Shown piece after piece: positions 25,634 to 34,410 of a DNA stretch of 64,000 bases. A program made the position numbers and the translations under genes. How positions within the stretch are numbered: position 1 is the first letter of the stretch; every line of letters begins with the position of its first letter. This stretch comes from Flavobacterium psychrophilum (GTDB lineage: Bacteria; Bacteroidota; Bacteroidia; Flavobacteriales; Flavobacteriaceae). Location of the stretch: the NCBI GenBank assembly GCA_943325515.2, contig CALPPS020000001.1, positions 9,411-73,410 on the forward strand. The letters run 5' to 3'. The notes beneath the pieces were generated by a model that had not been told where the DNA came from, made no database searches, and worked only from the letters and a program-made list of their open reading frames with translations.

Positions 25634-27070
25634 TTATTGTCCTTGCCCTAATGAAAATGCCATTTTACCATCAAACTGATATAGATTCTCTGTTTTAATA
25701 GTATCGACTTCGTTTTGAATACACTGCTGAAGAAGTGCTATTATTTCTTCTTTATTAATCGTATTTCCTTCTGCAGTTTTAAATCTACAACGCCAATGGT
25801 CGGTGCAAAATGTTTGTGAAAAACCTTCTGGCCAAACTTTGATTCCCCGATTGGTTATCATGCTTAGTTTCAAATTTGAAGTGCCAATTTTATTCATCTT
25901 AGCAGCCAATTCATCTGCATCAGTTCCATTCCAATGAACAAAAACATCATGACCAATAAGTTCTTTCTTAGCTTGTGGTCGTTTTTTGTATTTTGGAAGA
26001 GTAAGTGGTTGCCCATTTTCGTAATTAACAGCTGGTAACGTTTTTGGTTTCTGACCCAAGTTGGCAATTACTGCTTGAGCAAACTCTTTGGTACCCACTT
26101 TTTGAGTACTACTCCCTTCTTTAAAAATATCGTAGGTATGTATGCCATCTTCTAAGGTTTTCAACCAAGCATTGTGTACTTTGGTGGCAATGGTATTTTG
26201 CCCTAAATGGTTAAGCATCATTACAGCTCCTTGTAATAACCCTGATGGATTAGCCAAGTTTTGTCCTGCTCTTCTTGGTGCCGAACCATGAATGGCTTCA
26301 AACATAGAGCACTCTTCGCCTATATTGGCTGAACCCGCTAAACCAACTGAACCCGCAATTTGAGCAGCAATATCAGAAATAACATCGCCATATAAATTCA
26401 AAGTCACTATAACATCAAAAGCTTCGGGAGTGTCGCTCATTTTAGCGGCACCAATATCAATAATCCAGTGTTCGTTTTCTATTTGTGGATATTCTGTTGC
26501 AATTTCATCAAACACTTGGTGGAATAAACCATCCGTTTGCTTCATGATATTATCTTTGGTAAAACAAGTTACTTTTTTTCTTCCGTAAGCTTTTGCATAT
26601 TCAAACGCATATCGAACTATTTTTTCACAACCTGGACGGCTGATTATTTTTAGACATTGAATAACTTCATCGGTTTGTTGGTGTTCAATTCCTGCATATA
26701 AATCTTCTTCATTTTCTCTGATTATCACCATGTCCATTTTTGGATGTTTCGTTTCCACAAAAGGGTGTAAACTCATGCAGGGTCTAACATTAGAATACAA
26801 TCCAAGAAATTTTCTTGTGGTGACATTTAAACTTTTATAACCGCCACCTTGAGGAGTTGTGATTGGTGCTTTTAAAAATACTTTGTTTTTAATAATGGTA
26901 TCCCAGCTTTCTTTTGCTATTCCCGAAGTGTTTCCAGAAAGATACACTTTCTCCCCAACTTCTATTTCATCATATTCAAGCTGTGCACCTGCTGCTTTGA
27001 TGATTTCTAATGTAGCGTCCATGATTTCTGGACCTATTCCGTCTCCTTTTGCGATTGTTATTCTTTGCAT
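25634..27070 (-). CDS. icd: NADP-type isocitrate dehydrogenase, Thermus-like long form
   Basis: 478 residues, longer than E. coli Icd (416). The N-terminal 335 residues are the isocitrate/isopropylmalate dehydrogenase fold: AKGDGIGPEIMDATLEII, SNVRPC, IRENEEDLYAGIEH, and NLYGDVISDIAAQIAGSVGL with the metal-binding aspartates. The C-terminal 120 residues (HDVFVHWNGTDADELAAKM) are the extra domain of the Thermus-type enzyme. It oxidises isocitrate to 2-oxoglutarate plus CO2 in the TCA cycle. Cofactor choice is inferred from family. It sits 5 bases after the prohibitin-like gene. Confidence 0.92.
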   Translation of the reverse strand: MQRITIAKGDGIGPEIMDATLEIIKAAGAQLEYDEIEVGEKVYLSGNTSGIAKESWDTIIKNKVFLKAPITTPQGGGYKSLNVTTRKFLGLYSNVRPCMSLHPFVETKHPKMDMVIIRENEEDLYAGIEHQQTDEVIQCLKIISRPGCEKIVRYAFEYAKAYGRKKVTCFTKDNIMKQTDGLFHQVFDEIATEYPQIENEHWIIDIGAAKMSDTPEAFDVIVTLNLYGDVISDIAAQIAGSVGLAGSANIGEECSMFEAIHGSAPRRAGQNLANPSGLLQGAVMMLNHLGQNTIATKVHNAWLKTLEDGIHTYDIFKEGSSTQKVGTKEFAQAVIANLGQKPKTLPAVNYENGQPLTLPKYKKRPQAKKELIGHDVFVHWNGTDADELAAKMNKIGTSNLKLSMITNRGIKVWPEGFSQTFCTDHWRCRFKTAEGNTINKEEIIALLQQCIQNEVDTIKTENLYQFDGKMAFSLGQGQ

Positions 27071-27075
27071 TATAT

Positions 27076-27840
27076 TTATTGGTTAATTAAAAATGGTGTT
27101 TTACCATCGGTTATTATTATTTTTGCGTTGGGTGATTTTGATAATTCATTGAATGCATCGATGCTTCTTATTTTGATTATTTCGTTTGTTAAACCCTCAG
27201 AAAGAATTTTTTGAGAGTCTCTTGTTCCTTTTGCTTCTATTATTTTCCTTTCTGCTTCAAATTTTTCTTGTTGCAATACAAATTCCATTCGCATGGCATC
27301 TTGTTCCGCTTGTAACTTACTTTCAATAGATTGTGATAAACCCTGAGGAAGTTGAATGCTTTTCATTAAAACAGATTCAATTATTATTCCTTTGCTTAAG
27401 AGATTACCAGACATTTTTATTAAGATGTCGTTTTCTATTTCTGAACGTTTACCAGAGTGCATGTCTTTTGCATAATACTGGGCACAAATATCTGCCGATG
27501 CTGATCTAAATACATTCGCAATTATTCCCTCATAATTTAACCCTAAATCATTAACTATTTTTACAACTTCACTTTTCTCTAATCGGTATAAAATTGAAAT
27601 CTGAGAAGTAATACTCAATCCTTCCTTACTTGGTAAACTTAGACTCAATTCCAAATTTCTAGTTTGAATAGAGGTTCGAACAATTTTTGAAGTAAATGGA
27701 TTAAAAAAAACTGGTCCCTGCGGATAAATTTCTTCAGATAATTTGCCTAATTTTTGTTTAAGTCCAACTTCACCTGGCTTAATAGTTACGCAACTACTAA
27801 TAATAAATGGTGCAATACAAAGTGCAATTAAATTTTTCAT
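27076..27840 (-). CDS. Prohibitin/SPFH-family lipoprotein
   Basis: 254 residues. The N terminus has a lipobox (IISSCVT) and then an SPFH/prohibitin domain (KPGEVGLKQKLGKLSEEIYP, with the helical EAERKIIEAKGTRDSQKIL near 200-220). SPFH proteins form ring- or cage-like membrane scaffolds. Lipidation instead of a membrane segment would place it in the periplasm. It heads the seven-gene minus-strand run and is divergent from a LysR regulator. The link to isocitrate dehydrogenase is by position only. Confidence 0.8.
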   Translation of the reverse strand: MKNLIALCIAPFIISSCVTIKPGEVGLKQKLGKLSEEIYPQGPVFFNPFTSKIVRTSIQTRNLELSLSLPSKEGLSITSQISILYRLEKSEVVKIVNDLGLNYEGIIANVFRSASADICAQYYAKDMHSGKRSEIENDILIKMSGNLLSKGIIIESVLMKSIQLPQGLSQSIESKLQAEQDAMRMEFVLQQEKFEAERKIIEAKGTRDSQKILSEGLTNEIIKIRSIDAFNELSKSPNAKIIITDGKTPFLINQ

Positions 27841-27855
27841 GATTTTAATTTTTTA

Positions 27856-27863
27856 CAAAGTTA
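27856..27863 (-). promoter_or_regulatory. -7 box of the prohibitin-icd-sbtA run
   Basis: The minus strand reads TAACTTTG, a TAnnTTTG match 15 bases before the prohibitin-like start. It is the only clear promoter for the seven-gene run and lies 26 bases from the LysR gene's own box, so the LysR protein could control both. Confidence 0.5.
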
Positions 27864-27889
27864 AAGACAGTATTGTATATGTTTTTATT

Positions 27890-27897
27890 TATATTTG
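27890..27897 (+). promoter_or_regulatory. -7 box of the LysR gene
   Basis: TATATTTG, an ideal TAnnTTTG match, 24 bases before the ATG at 27922. It is back to back with the box at 27856-27863. Confidence 0.5.
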
Positions 27898-27921
27898 TTA
27901 TGACATACATTAAATATATTT

Positions 27922-28851
27922 ATGCATTATACTTTACATCAATTACAGATATTCCTGAAAATTGCACAAACGAAGAGTATCACAAAAGCTGCCATAGAAT
28001 TGAATTTAACCCAACCAGCGGTATCTATACAATTAAAGAAACTTCAAGATCAATTTGATATTCCATTAACAGAAGTCATTGGAAGACAATTGTATATAAC
28101 TCATTTTGGTTCAGAAATTGCCATTACGGCTCAAAGAGTCTTAGATGAAGTGGCAACCATAACGTATAAATCGAAAACGTTTAAAGGAATATTGTCGGGA
28201 AAATTAACTTTGTCTTTAGCATCAACGGCTAAATATGTAATGCCTTATTTTTTGTCTGATTTTTTAAATCAAAATAAAGGTATTGAACTTGTTATGGATG
28301 TTACCAATAAATCGAAAGTGGTTAAAAGTCTTGAAAACAATGAAGTTGATTTTGCATTGGTTTCAATTTTGCCAGATGATATTCAATTGCAGTTTGAGAT
28401 TTTACTTGAAAATAAGTTGTATTTAATTGGAAATAAAAATGCAGTTTCAGAAATACATAATAATGATTTAGATTTATTTAACGAGTTCCCTCTAATTTAT
28501 AGAGAGGAAGGCTCTGCAACACGATTTGTTATGGAAAATTACCTATTTAGAAATGGTTTACAATCTTCCAAAAAAATACAGCTGACTTCAAATGAAGCGG
28601 TCAAACAAGCCGTTATTGCTGGAATTGGCTATTCGATTATGCCCATCATAGGATTAAAGAACGAATTGGAAAATGGTGATTTAAAAATCATACCCATGAA
28701 GGGATTTCCTATACAGTCTAATTGGCATTTGGTATGGTTAAAAAACAAATCGATGAGTCCCGTTGCTGAAGCGTATATAAAATATATCAGAGAAGAAAAA
28801 ACTAATTTAAAAACGAATTTTTTTTCATGGATTGATAATTATACCCTATAA
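27922..28851 (+). CDS. LysR-family regulator, CbbR/CysB-like branch
   Basis: 309 residues: an N-terminal helix-turn-helix (about 1-60, LHQLQIFLKIAQTKSITKAA then IELNLTQPAVSIQLKKLQ) and a LysR substrate-binding domain (about 90-295, ending MSPVAEAYIKYIREEK). It lacks the OxyR Cys motif. Its N terminus resembles CbbR/CmpR-type regulators, some of which sense carbon status, but I cannot separate these branches by eye. It is divergent from the prohibitin-icd-sbtA run, the usual place for a LysR to act on both. Confidence 0.75.
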   Translation: MHYTLHQLQIFLKIAQTKSITKAAIELNLTQPAVSIQLKKLQDQFDIPLTEVIGRQLYITHFGSEIAITAQRVLDEVATITYKSKTFKGILSGKLTLSLASTAKYVMPYFLSDFLNQNKGIELVMDVTNKSKVVKSLENNEVDFALVSILPDDIQLQFEILLENKLYLIGNKNAVSEIHNNDLDLFNEFPLIYREEGSATRFVMENYLFRNGLQSSKKIQLTSNEAVKQAVIAGIGYSIMPIIGLKNELENGDLKIIPMKGFPIQSNWHLVWLKNKSMSPVAEAYIKYIREEKTNLKTNFFSWIDNYTL

Positions 28852-28955
28852 ACCCTCAGTTGTGTAAACTAAAAGTCGTCTGTTCGAGTATCCTAATTTT
28901 AATGGGGAATTGAACCGAGCTAAAGCCGAACGGAGCTTAGCTAATCGAGAACCTC

Positions 28956-30155
28956 TTATTTATCCTCTATATTTTCATTAAAAGAGGATGGAAGCAACGT
29001 CGGGATAAACTTAATCAACAATGGCAATAACAAACTTCCACCGGGCAACAAGAAAATAGTCAATGAAGGCACTGTTTTACATATATCAAGGAGTTGCTTT
29101 TTGACCTTCTTCTTTTCTTCATTATCCAAATCTTTATGCGTTGATTTAGCCAACAGTTGCATCAACTCTTTGCTTTGAGATAGTTCCTTTAGCAGTCTTT
29201 TTTTGTTTCGGTTTATCAAGATCACAACACTATCTGAAGTTTGATCATAAAAGTGTTTCACCGGATTAGAGTTATTAAAGTAGGGTATTTCCTTTTTGTA
29301 ATGGGCAATAAAATCATTGATAAATGTAATACTACTTAACACAAAGCTATCGTCAATGGTAAGACTATCACCAAGTGTATATAAAAAGTAGCGCTCTTCG
29401 TTTTCAACCTTTTCATCACTCCACAAACTAATACCTGCCAAATCAATCATATAAAACTTCTCTAATTCGTTTTGAAGATAGCTCAGTTCTAAATCGTCAA
29501 TCGTTTTGATAGCAGTGGTTGTATACTTTGTATAGCGCACAGAAGCATCAAACAGTTTTAATAATAAAGCATCGTGTTGTGATATATTGGTTTTTGTTTT
29601 TAGCGAAATGGCCACAATGCTAGTTACTATGCCTTCAATTTTATTCAAATATTTATCGGGGATACTTCCTTTTTCGAGATGTTGTTTGAAAGCCAAAACA
29701 TCGATAAAGAGCATAGCATTGGTAATTGCATGCGAAAAGTTTTTGGTAAATAAATCTTCGTTGGTTTGTACTCTGTCGTGCAATATCTTCTCCAGTTGGC
29801 TAGATAGTCTAGTGCTGGGCAACATTTTCTGTAAAGGATTATATCCTTTAATGGTCAATGAGTTGTAAAATGCAACTGTTTCGGTAAGGAATTGGGAAGG
29901 GTCATTATTTTTTGTAACCAATCGAAACATTTGATAAAGCGTGATGAGCATGCCTATCTTTGATATTTCTTGTGGCAATCTATTGCTAGTTTCTATGGGA
30001 AAGCTTACGTCAAAACTGATGATGTGTCCAAAGATGAAACCGGTAGCCCTTGTTTGAGTATAAAAATTAATAGCACTCTCGGGGAAAGGGTGCTCTAATG
30101 AGCTTTGCTCCGCAAAGAACTTGTCAATCCAGCCGTGTACCGATGGGTTAATCAT
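28956..30155 (-). CDS. LETM1-related biofilm-associated protein
   Basis: 399 residues, mostly helical. It starts with PSVHGWIDKFFAEQ and ends with KKKVKKQLLDICKTVPSLTI followed by a hydrophobic FLLPGGSLLLPLLIKFIPTLLPSSF. That end is a LETM1-like ribosome/membrane segment, typical of the flavobacterial family called LETM1-related biofilm-associated protein. LETM1 in mitochondria is a cation/proton exchanger; activity here is unknown. It lies 9 bases after the Cu/Zn SOD gene, so the two are probably one transcript. Confidence 0.75.
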   Translation of the reverse strand: MINPSVHGWIDKFFAEQSSLEHPFPESAINFYTQTRATGFIFGHIISFDVSFPIETSNRLPQEISKIGMLITLYQMFRLVTKNNDPSQFLTETVAFYNSLTIKGYNPLQKMLPSTRLSSQLEKILHDRVQTNEDLFTKNFSHAITNAMLFIDVLAFKQHLEKGSIPDKYLNKIEGIVTSIVAISLKTKTNISQHDALLLKLFDASVRYTKYTTTAIKTIDDLELSYLQNELEKFYMIDLAGISLWSDEKVENEERYFLYTLGDSLTIDDSFVLSSITFINDFIAHYKKEIPYFNNSNPVKHFYDQTSDSVVILINRNKKRLLKELSQSKELMQLLAKSTHKDLDNEEKKKVKKQLLDICKTVPSLTIFLLPGGSLLLPLLIKFIPTLLPSSFNENIEDK

Positions 30156-30164
30156 GAAAAAAAG

Positions 30165-30689
30165 CTATTTGATAATCCCCGAACACGCTACTCTTGCTCC
30201 TGCCGCTCCTGTAGGTTGTGTTACATAATCATCTGGTTTTTCGTGAACTATTAATCCTTTATTGATGATGTCTTTAGTCTCATCACCACAGTTCATGCAC
30301 CATTGGTCGGTTTTGAAGGTAATGGTAGCGTTTCCTTTTGCATCAGCTAGAAAGTTGCCTATATCGCCTTTGTGGCATTCTGTATTGCCCCATCTTCCGT
30401 GTTTCTTGAAGGTTGGGTTCCAATGTCCACCTGCTGATGCTGCGTCTGCGGCAGAACAATCGGCTTTTTCATGAATATGCATGGCGTGTTCGCCGGGTTT
30501 TAGTCCTGCTAATTTGGCTACTAATGTCACTTCGTTGTTCTTTTGGGTGAACGTTGCCGTGCCCGTTACGCCACTGTTGCTTTTGGTTTCAAAAGTAAGT
30601 TGTAGTGATTTGCTAGTATTGCTAGAGGAACTTTTGCATCCTAATAGGATTAGTCCAAATAGAACTAGAGCCGTTATTGTTCTTTTCAT
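30165..30689 (-). CDS. sodC: Cu/Zn superoxide dismutase-family lipoprotein
   Basis: 174 residues with a lipobox (LLGCKSS). SOD-fold motifs are present: HAMHIHEKADC (copper His), SAGGHWNPTFKKHG and ECHKGDIGN (zinc and bridging His, Asp), IVHEKPDDY (copper His) and the disulfide-type end GARVACSGII. Metal ligands thus look complete. It converts superoxide to H2O2 and O2 in the periplasm or at the outer membrane. It is upstream of the LETM1-related gene on the same strand. Confidence 0.9.
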   Translation of the reverse strand: MKRTITALVLFGLILLGCKSSSSNTSKSLQLTFETKSNSGVTGTATFTQKNNEVTLVAKLAGLKPGEHAMHIHEKADCSAADAASAGGHWNPTFKKHGRWGNTECHKGDIGNFLADAKGNATITFKTDQWCMNCGDETKDIINKGLIVHEKPDDYVTQPTGAAGARVACSGIIK

Positions 30690-30850
30690 GAGTACTTAAT
30701 TTAGTGTTATAAAGGTACTAAAATACAACCCTATTGGTGTGATTGATTATCTTTTATTTTTATCCACATAGTTTCATAGTTTTTATAGCAGATGTATAGG
30801 CGTTTTACATTATGATAATACATCAAAGTTGAGTAAATTAAGAATTACAG

Positions 30851-31375
30851 TTACTTAGTTTTTTCACCTACAAAATACTGGTTTTGTGATTTGAATAACA
30901 CGTTAAACGTGGTGAGTGTTCCATAGATACGGGTAATGTATTGTTGTAGTTCTACCTTTTCTATTTCTTCGATATTGCTGGCGTTTATTTTTTGTTCCAT
31001 TACGCGAAGGCGGTCGCGTAGCATGACTATTTTGTGGAAAAACACATCTATCGGCACGTCTTTTCCTTGTACGCCTACTTGTCCCGGCTCTAGTTTTAGG
31101 TTGCCGCCTTTCCACTTGTCTGCAATAGCTACGGGTTCACCAAGCCCGTTCCATTTCTTTAGGATGGAAAGAAGGGATTGTTCTACTTCATAGAAACTGA
31201 CGGTGTCTAGTTCGTTATCTGTGGCTTCTATGACTTCAAATTCATCATCTATAGCGATGGTTTCTAGTCCTGATTCGATAAAGGTTACCCAATATTCTTT
31301 ACTAGATACATTTGTTACTACACCTTTACCATACTCTTTGTGATTTATTCTTGAACCTATTCCTAGCAGTTTCAT
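30851..31375 (-). CDS. Conserved hypothetical protein with Tudor/SH3-like N terminus
   Basis: 174 residues. The first 50 residues (IGSRINHKEYGKGVVTNV then EYWVTF) look like the Tudor-like SH3 fold at the C terminus of UvrD/PcrA helicases and in CarD, which bind RNA polymerase. The rest is helical, with a conserved-looking GQVGVQGKDVPIDVFFHKIV and a probable coiled coil (RLRVMEQKINASNIEEIEKV). It has no signal peptide. A transcription-linked role is inference from the N terminus only. It is monocistronic. Confidence 0.65.
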   Translation of the reverse strand: MKLLGIGSRINHKEYGKGVVTNVSSKEYWVTFIESGLETIAIDDEFEVIEATDNELDTVSFYEVEQSLLSILKKWNGLGEPVAIADKWKGGNLKLEPGQVGVQGKDVPIDVFFHKIVMLRDRLRVMEQKINASNIEEIEKVELQQYITRIYGTLTTFNVLFKSQNQYFVGEKTK

Positions 31376-31889
31376 AATTTGTTAATTATTATTTAATAGG
31401 GCACTAAAATAATGATTTTGAGAAAAACAACAACTTTAAATAATTTAAACTATTAGTTGTAATTAGTTTTTAATGTTTTATTTATATAAGTTCATAGTAC
31501 TGAGTAGCCTTCTTCGTAGTTTTAAGAATTTTCTAATTGTCTCATTTTTTAATTGAGTTATTTTTTTAAAGATTCAATCGAAATAATTTTCATTTAAACC
31601 CAACTGATTAAAAGTAATAAAATAAAAAAATCACATAAAAATGTATTTTTGATTATGAAGTTTTTAACTTTTATCTTAAAATAACTAAGAAAAATGGATT
31701 TTTATATAAATATTTATTTAATTACATAATTAACGTTTTTAACATTTTTTTATTTGTAAATCACTTTATTAATATGTTAATTTTACACTTTTATTAAACT
31801 TTAGTCAATTAATAGAAAGTATTAAAAATTTTAAAAGTAGGGTTTTTAAATAAAATCTTGTTTTACACATAATTTAATTAATTCAAAAA
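31376..31889. other. 514-bp very AT-rich divergent intergenic region
   Basis: It lies between two divergent genes. It consists largely of A and T runs, with no frame longer than a few dozen codons and no strong hairpin that I could find. I found no clean TAnnTTTG box next to the serine hydrolase gene. It is the longest featureless spacer in the window. Confidence 0.6.
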
Positions 31890-32921
31890 ATGAAAACATA
31901 TTTTAATTTAGAAAAAAAATATTCTGTTAAATACTTTATAATTGCTACTATTATAATTTCAATATCAGTTTGCTTTATTGTTAATAATTTTTATAAACAC
32001 AAGCAACAAGAGGAAAATTTGATTAGTGCTTCATCTTTTAAATGTAATTACGATATCAAAAGATTAGAAGGTTATAAATTTATTAAACCATTAATGTTTG
32101 TAGATGATGAATGTGAATCTGAAAATCTTAATGATTTAAAACAACAAGTGACATCCATAGTTGATAAATATAAAATATCTGGAGATTTGAATAATGCCTC
32201 TGTATATGTAAGAGAATTTAAATTCAATACATGGACTACAATAAATGATGGCATAAAGTATGATCCAGGTTCAATTTTTAAAGTTCCAGTAATGATTGCA
32301 ATATTAAAAATGAATGAACTTAATCCTGGTTTTTTGAACAAGACTATCATTTACTCAAAAAATATTAATGATGGTAAAAATGTTGCTTTCGATGATAAAT
32401 CAATTAATCTTGGAAATACTTATACTATCAGAGAGTTGTTAACTTATATGATTAAATATTCAGACAACAAAGCAACTATATTATTAGAAAATCAAATGGA
32501 CTCAAGAATCTTGCAGAAGCTTTTTAAAGATGTTGGATTAGAAGTTCCTAATATTTATGCTAGTCAATATCAATTTACTCCAAAAGAATATTCTTATTTT
32601 ATGAGAGCAATTTATAATGCGGCTTATCTTACTTCTGATAGTTCTGAATTTGCAGCTGAATTATTAAGTCAAACAAACTTCAAAGATGGAATCCTTAAAG
32701 GTTTACCTTCTAATACAAATGTTGCTCATAAATTTGGAGAATCAGGTAATCAAATTGAAAAGCAATTGCATGAATCGGCTTTAGTTTACTTAAATAACAA
32801 AACCTATTTATTAACTATAATGACAAGAGGAAAGGAGAATTCAAAATTATCACAAGTACTAGCTGAAATATCACAAACAGTTTATAATTATATGAAGAAT
32901 GATGAAGTTTCAATGATGTAG
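31890..32921 (+). CDS. Membrane-anchored class A beta-lactamase-like serine hydrolase
   Basis: 343 residues with an N-terminal membrane anchor (about 14-32). The catalytic domain shows the serine beta-lactamase/PBP pattern: SIFK (128-131, S-x-x-K), SDN (191-193) and HKFGES near 280-285 in place of KTG. The tail is YLNNKTYLLTIMTRG. The three motifs place it in the beta-lactamase 2 family. The lack of an obvious Glu166-type omega loop and the non-canonical KTG mean drug hydrolysis cannot be assumed. A peptidoglycan or other amide/ester target in the periplasm is equally possible. Confidence 0.78.
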   Translation: MKTYFNLEKKYSVKYFIIATIIISISVCFIVNNFYKHKQQEENLISASSFKCNYDIKRLEGYKFIKPLMFVDDECESENLNDLKQQVTSIVDKYKISGDLNNASVYVREFKFNTWTTINDGIKYDPGSIFKVPVMIAILKMNELNPGFLNKTIIYSKNINDGKNVAFDDKSINLGNTYTIRELLTYMIKYSDNKATILLENQMDSRILQKLFKDVGLEVPNIYASQYQFTPKEYSYFMRAIYNAAYLTSDSSEFAAELLSQTNFKDGILKGLPSNTNVAHKFGESGNQIEKQLHESALVYLNNKTYLLTIMTRGKENSKLSQVLAEISQTVYNYMKNDEVSMM

Positions 32922-32947
32922 TATTTTTGTTGAATTAGGATTTAAAA

Positions 32948-32980
32948 TAAGAAAAACCATCCTTAGGATGGTTTTTCTTA
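32948..32980. terminator. Bidirectional hairpin terminator
   Basis: A perfect 15-bp stem (32948-32962 with 32966-32980) with a 3-base loop and a GGATGG/CCATCC core near the loop. A T-run closes it on both strands. It is placed between convergent genes ending at 32921 and 33001. Confidence 0.85.
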
Positions 32981-33000
32981 TTAATCAATAAATTCATTTA

Positions 33001-34260
33001 CTAAGAAACATCTACTGTTGTAGCATCAGCAATCTTTTTATAGGTTCCGTTTATAAGTTTCTCTCGAATAGCATCAAAAGCATTAAGCGTTTCATCTATA
33101 TCTGCTAATGTATGTGAAGAAGTTGGAATCATTCTCAACAAGATAATTCCTTTAGGAATTACGGGATACACTACTATAGAAAGGAAAATACCATAATTTT
33201 CCCGAAGATCATTAACCATTACCATAGCTTCTGGTATAGAACCCTCAAGATATACTGGTGTTACACAAGTATTAGTATCGCCAATATTAAATCCTTTCGT
33301 TTTTAATCCGTTTTGTAAAGCGTTAACGTTTTCCCAAAGTTTGTCTTTTAATCCAGGATTATCTCTCAATAATTGTAATCTTTTTAAAGCACCAACGGTT
33401 TGAATCATTGGCAACGCTTTAGCAAACATTTGTGAGCGTAAATTGTATTTTAAATAATCGATAATGTCTTTGTCAGCAGCCAAGAAAGCACCTATACTTG
33501 CCATAGACTTTGCAAAAGTAGAAAAGTAAACATCTATATCGTCTTGACAACCTTGCTCTTCACCAGCTCCAGCACCTGTTTTTCCTAGTGTTCCAAAACC
33601 ATGAGCATCATCAACTAAAAGTCGAAAATTGTATTTCTTTTTCATTGCAACAATTTCTTTCAACTTCCCTTGTTGCCCACGCATACCAAAAACACCTTCG
33701 GTTATGAAAAGAATTCCACCGCCTGTTTCAGTAGCCATTTTTGTAGCACGTTGCAGGTTTTTCTCCATGCTTTCAATATCGTTATGACGGTAAGTAAAAC
33801 GTTTTCCCATGTGAAGGCGCACACCATCTATAATACAAGCATGAGCATCTACATCATATACGATGATATCGTTTTTAGTAACTAATGCGTCGATACAAGA
33901 CATAATACCTTGGTAACCAAAGTTTAGTAAGTATGCGGATTCTTTCATCACAAAAGCTGCTAATTCTTTTTCTAATTGTTCATGAGCATCTGTATGCCCA
34001 CTCATCATACGAGCACCCATTGGATAAGCTGCACCATATTTTATAGCGGCATCAGTATCTGCCTGGCGAACTTCAGGATGATTAGCTAGACCCAAATAAT
34101 CATTCAAACTCCAGTTCAAAATATCTTTTCCGTGAAATTGCATTCTCGGACCAAGTTCTCCTTCTAGTTTGGGAAAAACATAATAACCTTCAGCCTGAGA
34201 AGCCCATTTTCCTAGTGGACCTTTATTGTTTTGTATTCTTTCGAATAAATCTTTTACCAT
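33001..34260 (-). CDS. Alpha-oxoamine synthase (serine palmitoyltransferase/KBL-like)
   Basis: A 419-residue PLP enzyme of the alpha-oxoamine synthase type. Motifs: WSLNDYLGLANHPEV (about 50-64), GARMMSGHTDAHEQLEKELA, the DDAHGFGTLGKTGAG Asp/His motif (about 215-229) and FSTFAKSMASIGAF with the PLP Lys. Members condense an amino acid with an acyl-CoA or acyl-ACP. In Bacteroidota this type makes the sphingoid or sulfonolipid (capnine) base, or acts as AONS/KBL. No biotin genes are nearby, so a lipid role is favoured but not proven. It is a single gene. Confidence 0.82.
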   Translation of the reverse strand: MVKDLFERIQNNKGPLGKWASQAEGYYVFPKLEGELGPRMQFHGKDILNWSLNDYLGLANHPEVRQADTDAAIKYGAAYPMGARMMSGHTDAHEQLEKELAAFVMKESAYLLNFGYQGIMSCIDALVTKNDIIVYDVDAHACIIDGVRLHMGKRFTYRHNDIESMEKNLQRATKMATETGGGILFITEGVFGMRGQQGKLKEIVAMKKKYNFRLLVDDAHGFGTLGKTGAGAGEEQGCQDDIDVYFSTFAKSMASIGAFLAADKDIIDYLKYNLRSQMFAKALPMIQTVGALKRLQLLRDNPGLKDKLWENVNALQNGLKTKGFNIGDTNTCVTPVYLEGSIPEAMVMVNDLRENYGIFLSIVVYPVIPKGIILLRMIPTSSHTLADIDETLNAFDAIREKLINGTYKKIADATTVDVS

Positions 34261-34285
34261 GGTAAACTATAATTAACAAACATTG

Positions 34286-34293
34286 CAAAAGTA
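34286..34293 (-). promoter_or_regulatory. -7 box of the alpha-oxoamine synthase gene
   Basis: The minus strand reads TACTTTTG followed by C, a TAnnTTTG match 25 bases before the start at 34260. Confidence 0.5.
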
Positions 34294-34410
34294 ATTATAA
34301 AATACTAAATTTAACGAAATATTTTTTCAACTTCTTTAATTAGATTTACAAAAAAAATATTTCTTTTATGTAAAAGAAAAGTGTAGTGAATATCATTTTT
34401 AATTAACAAA

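Noticed and set aside
28875-28900. TTCGAGT with flanks resembling the T-arm of a tRNA
   Set aside because: No acceptor, D or anticodon stem can be paired around it. At most a short remnant; too weak to call.
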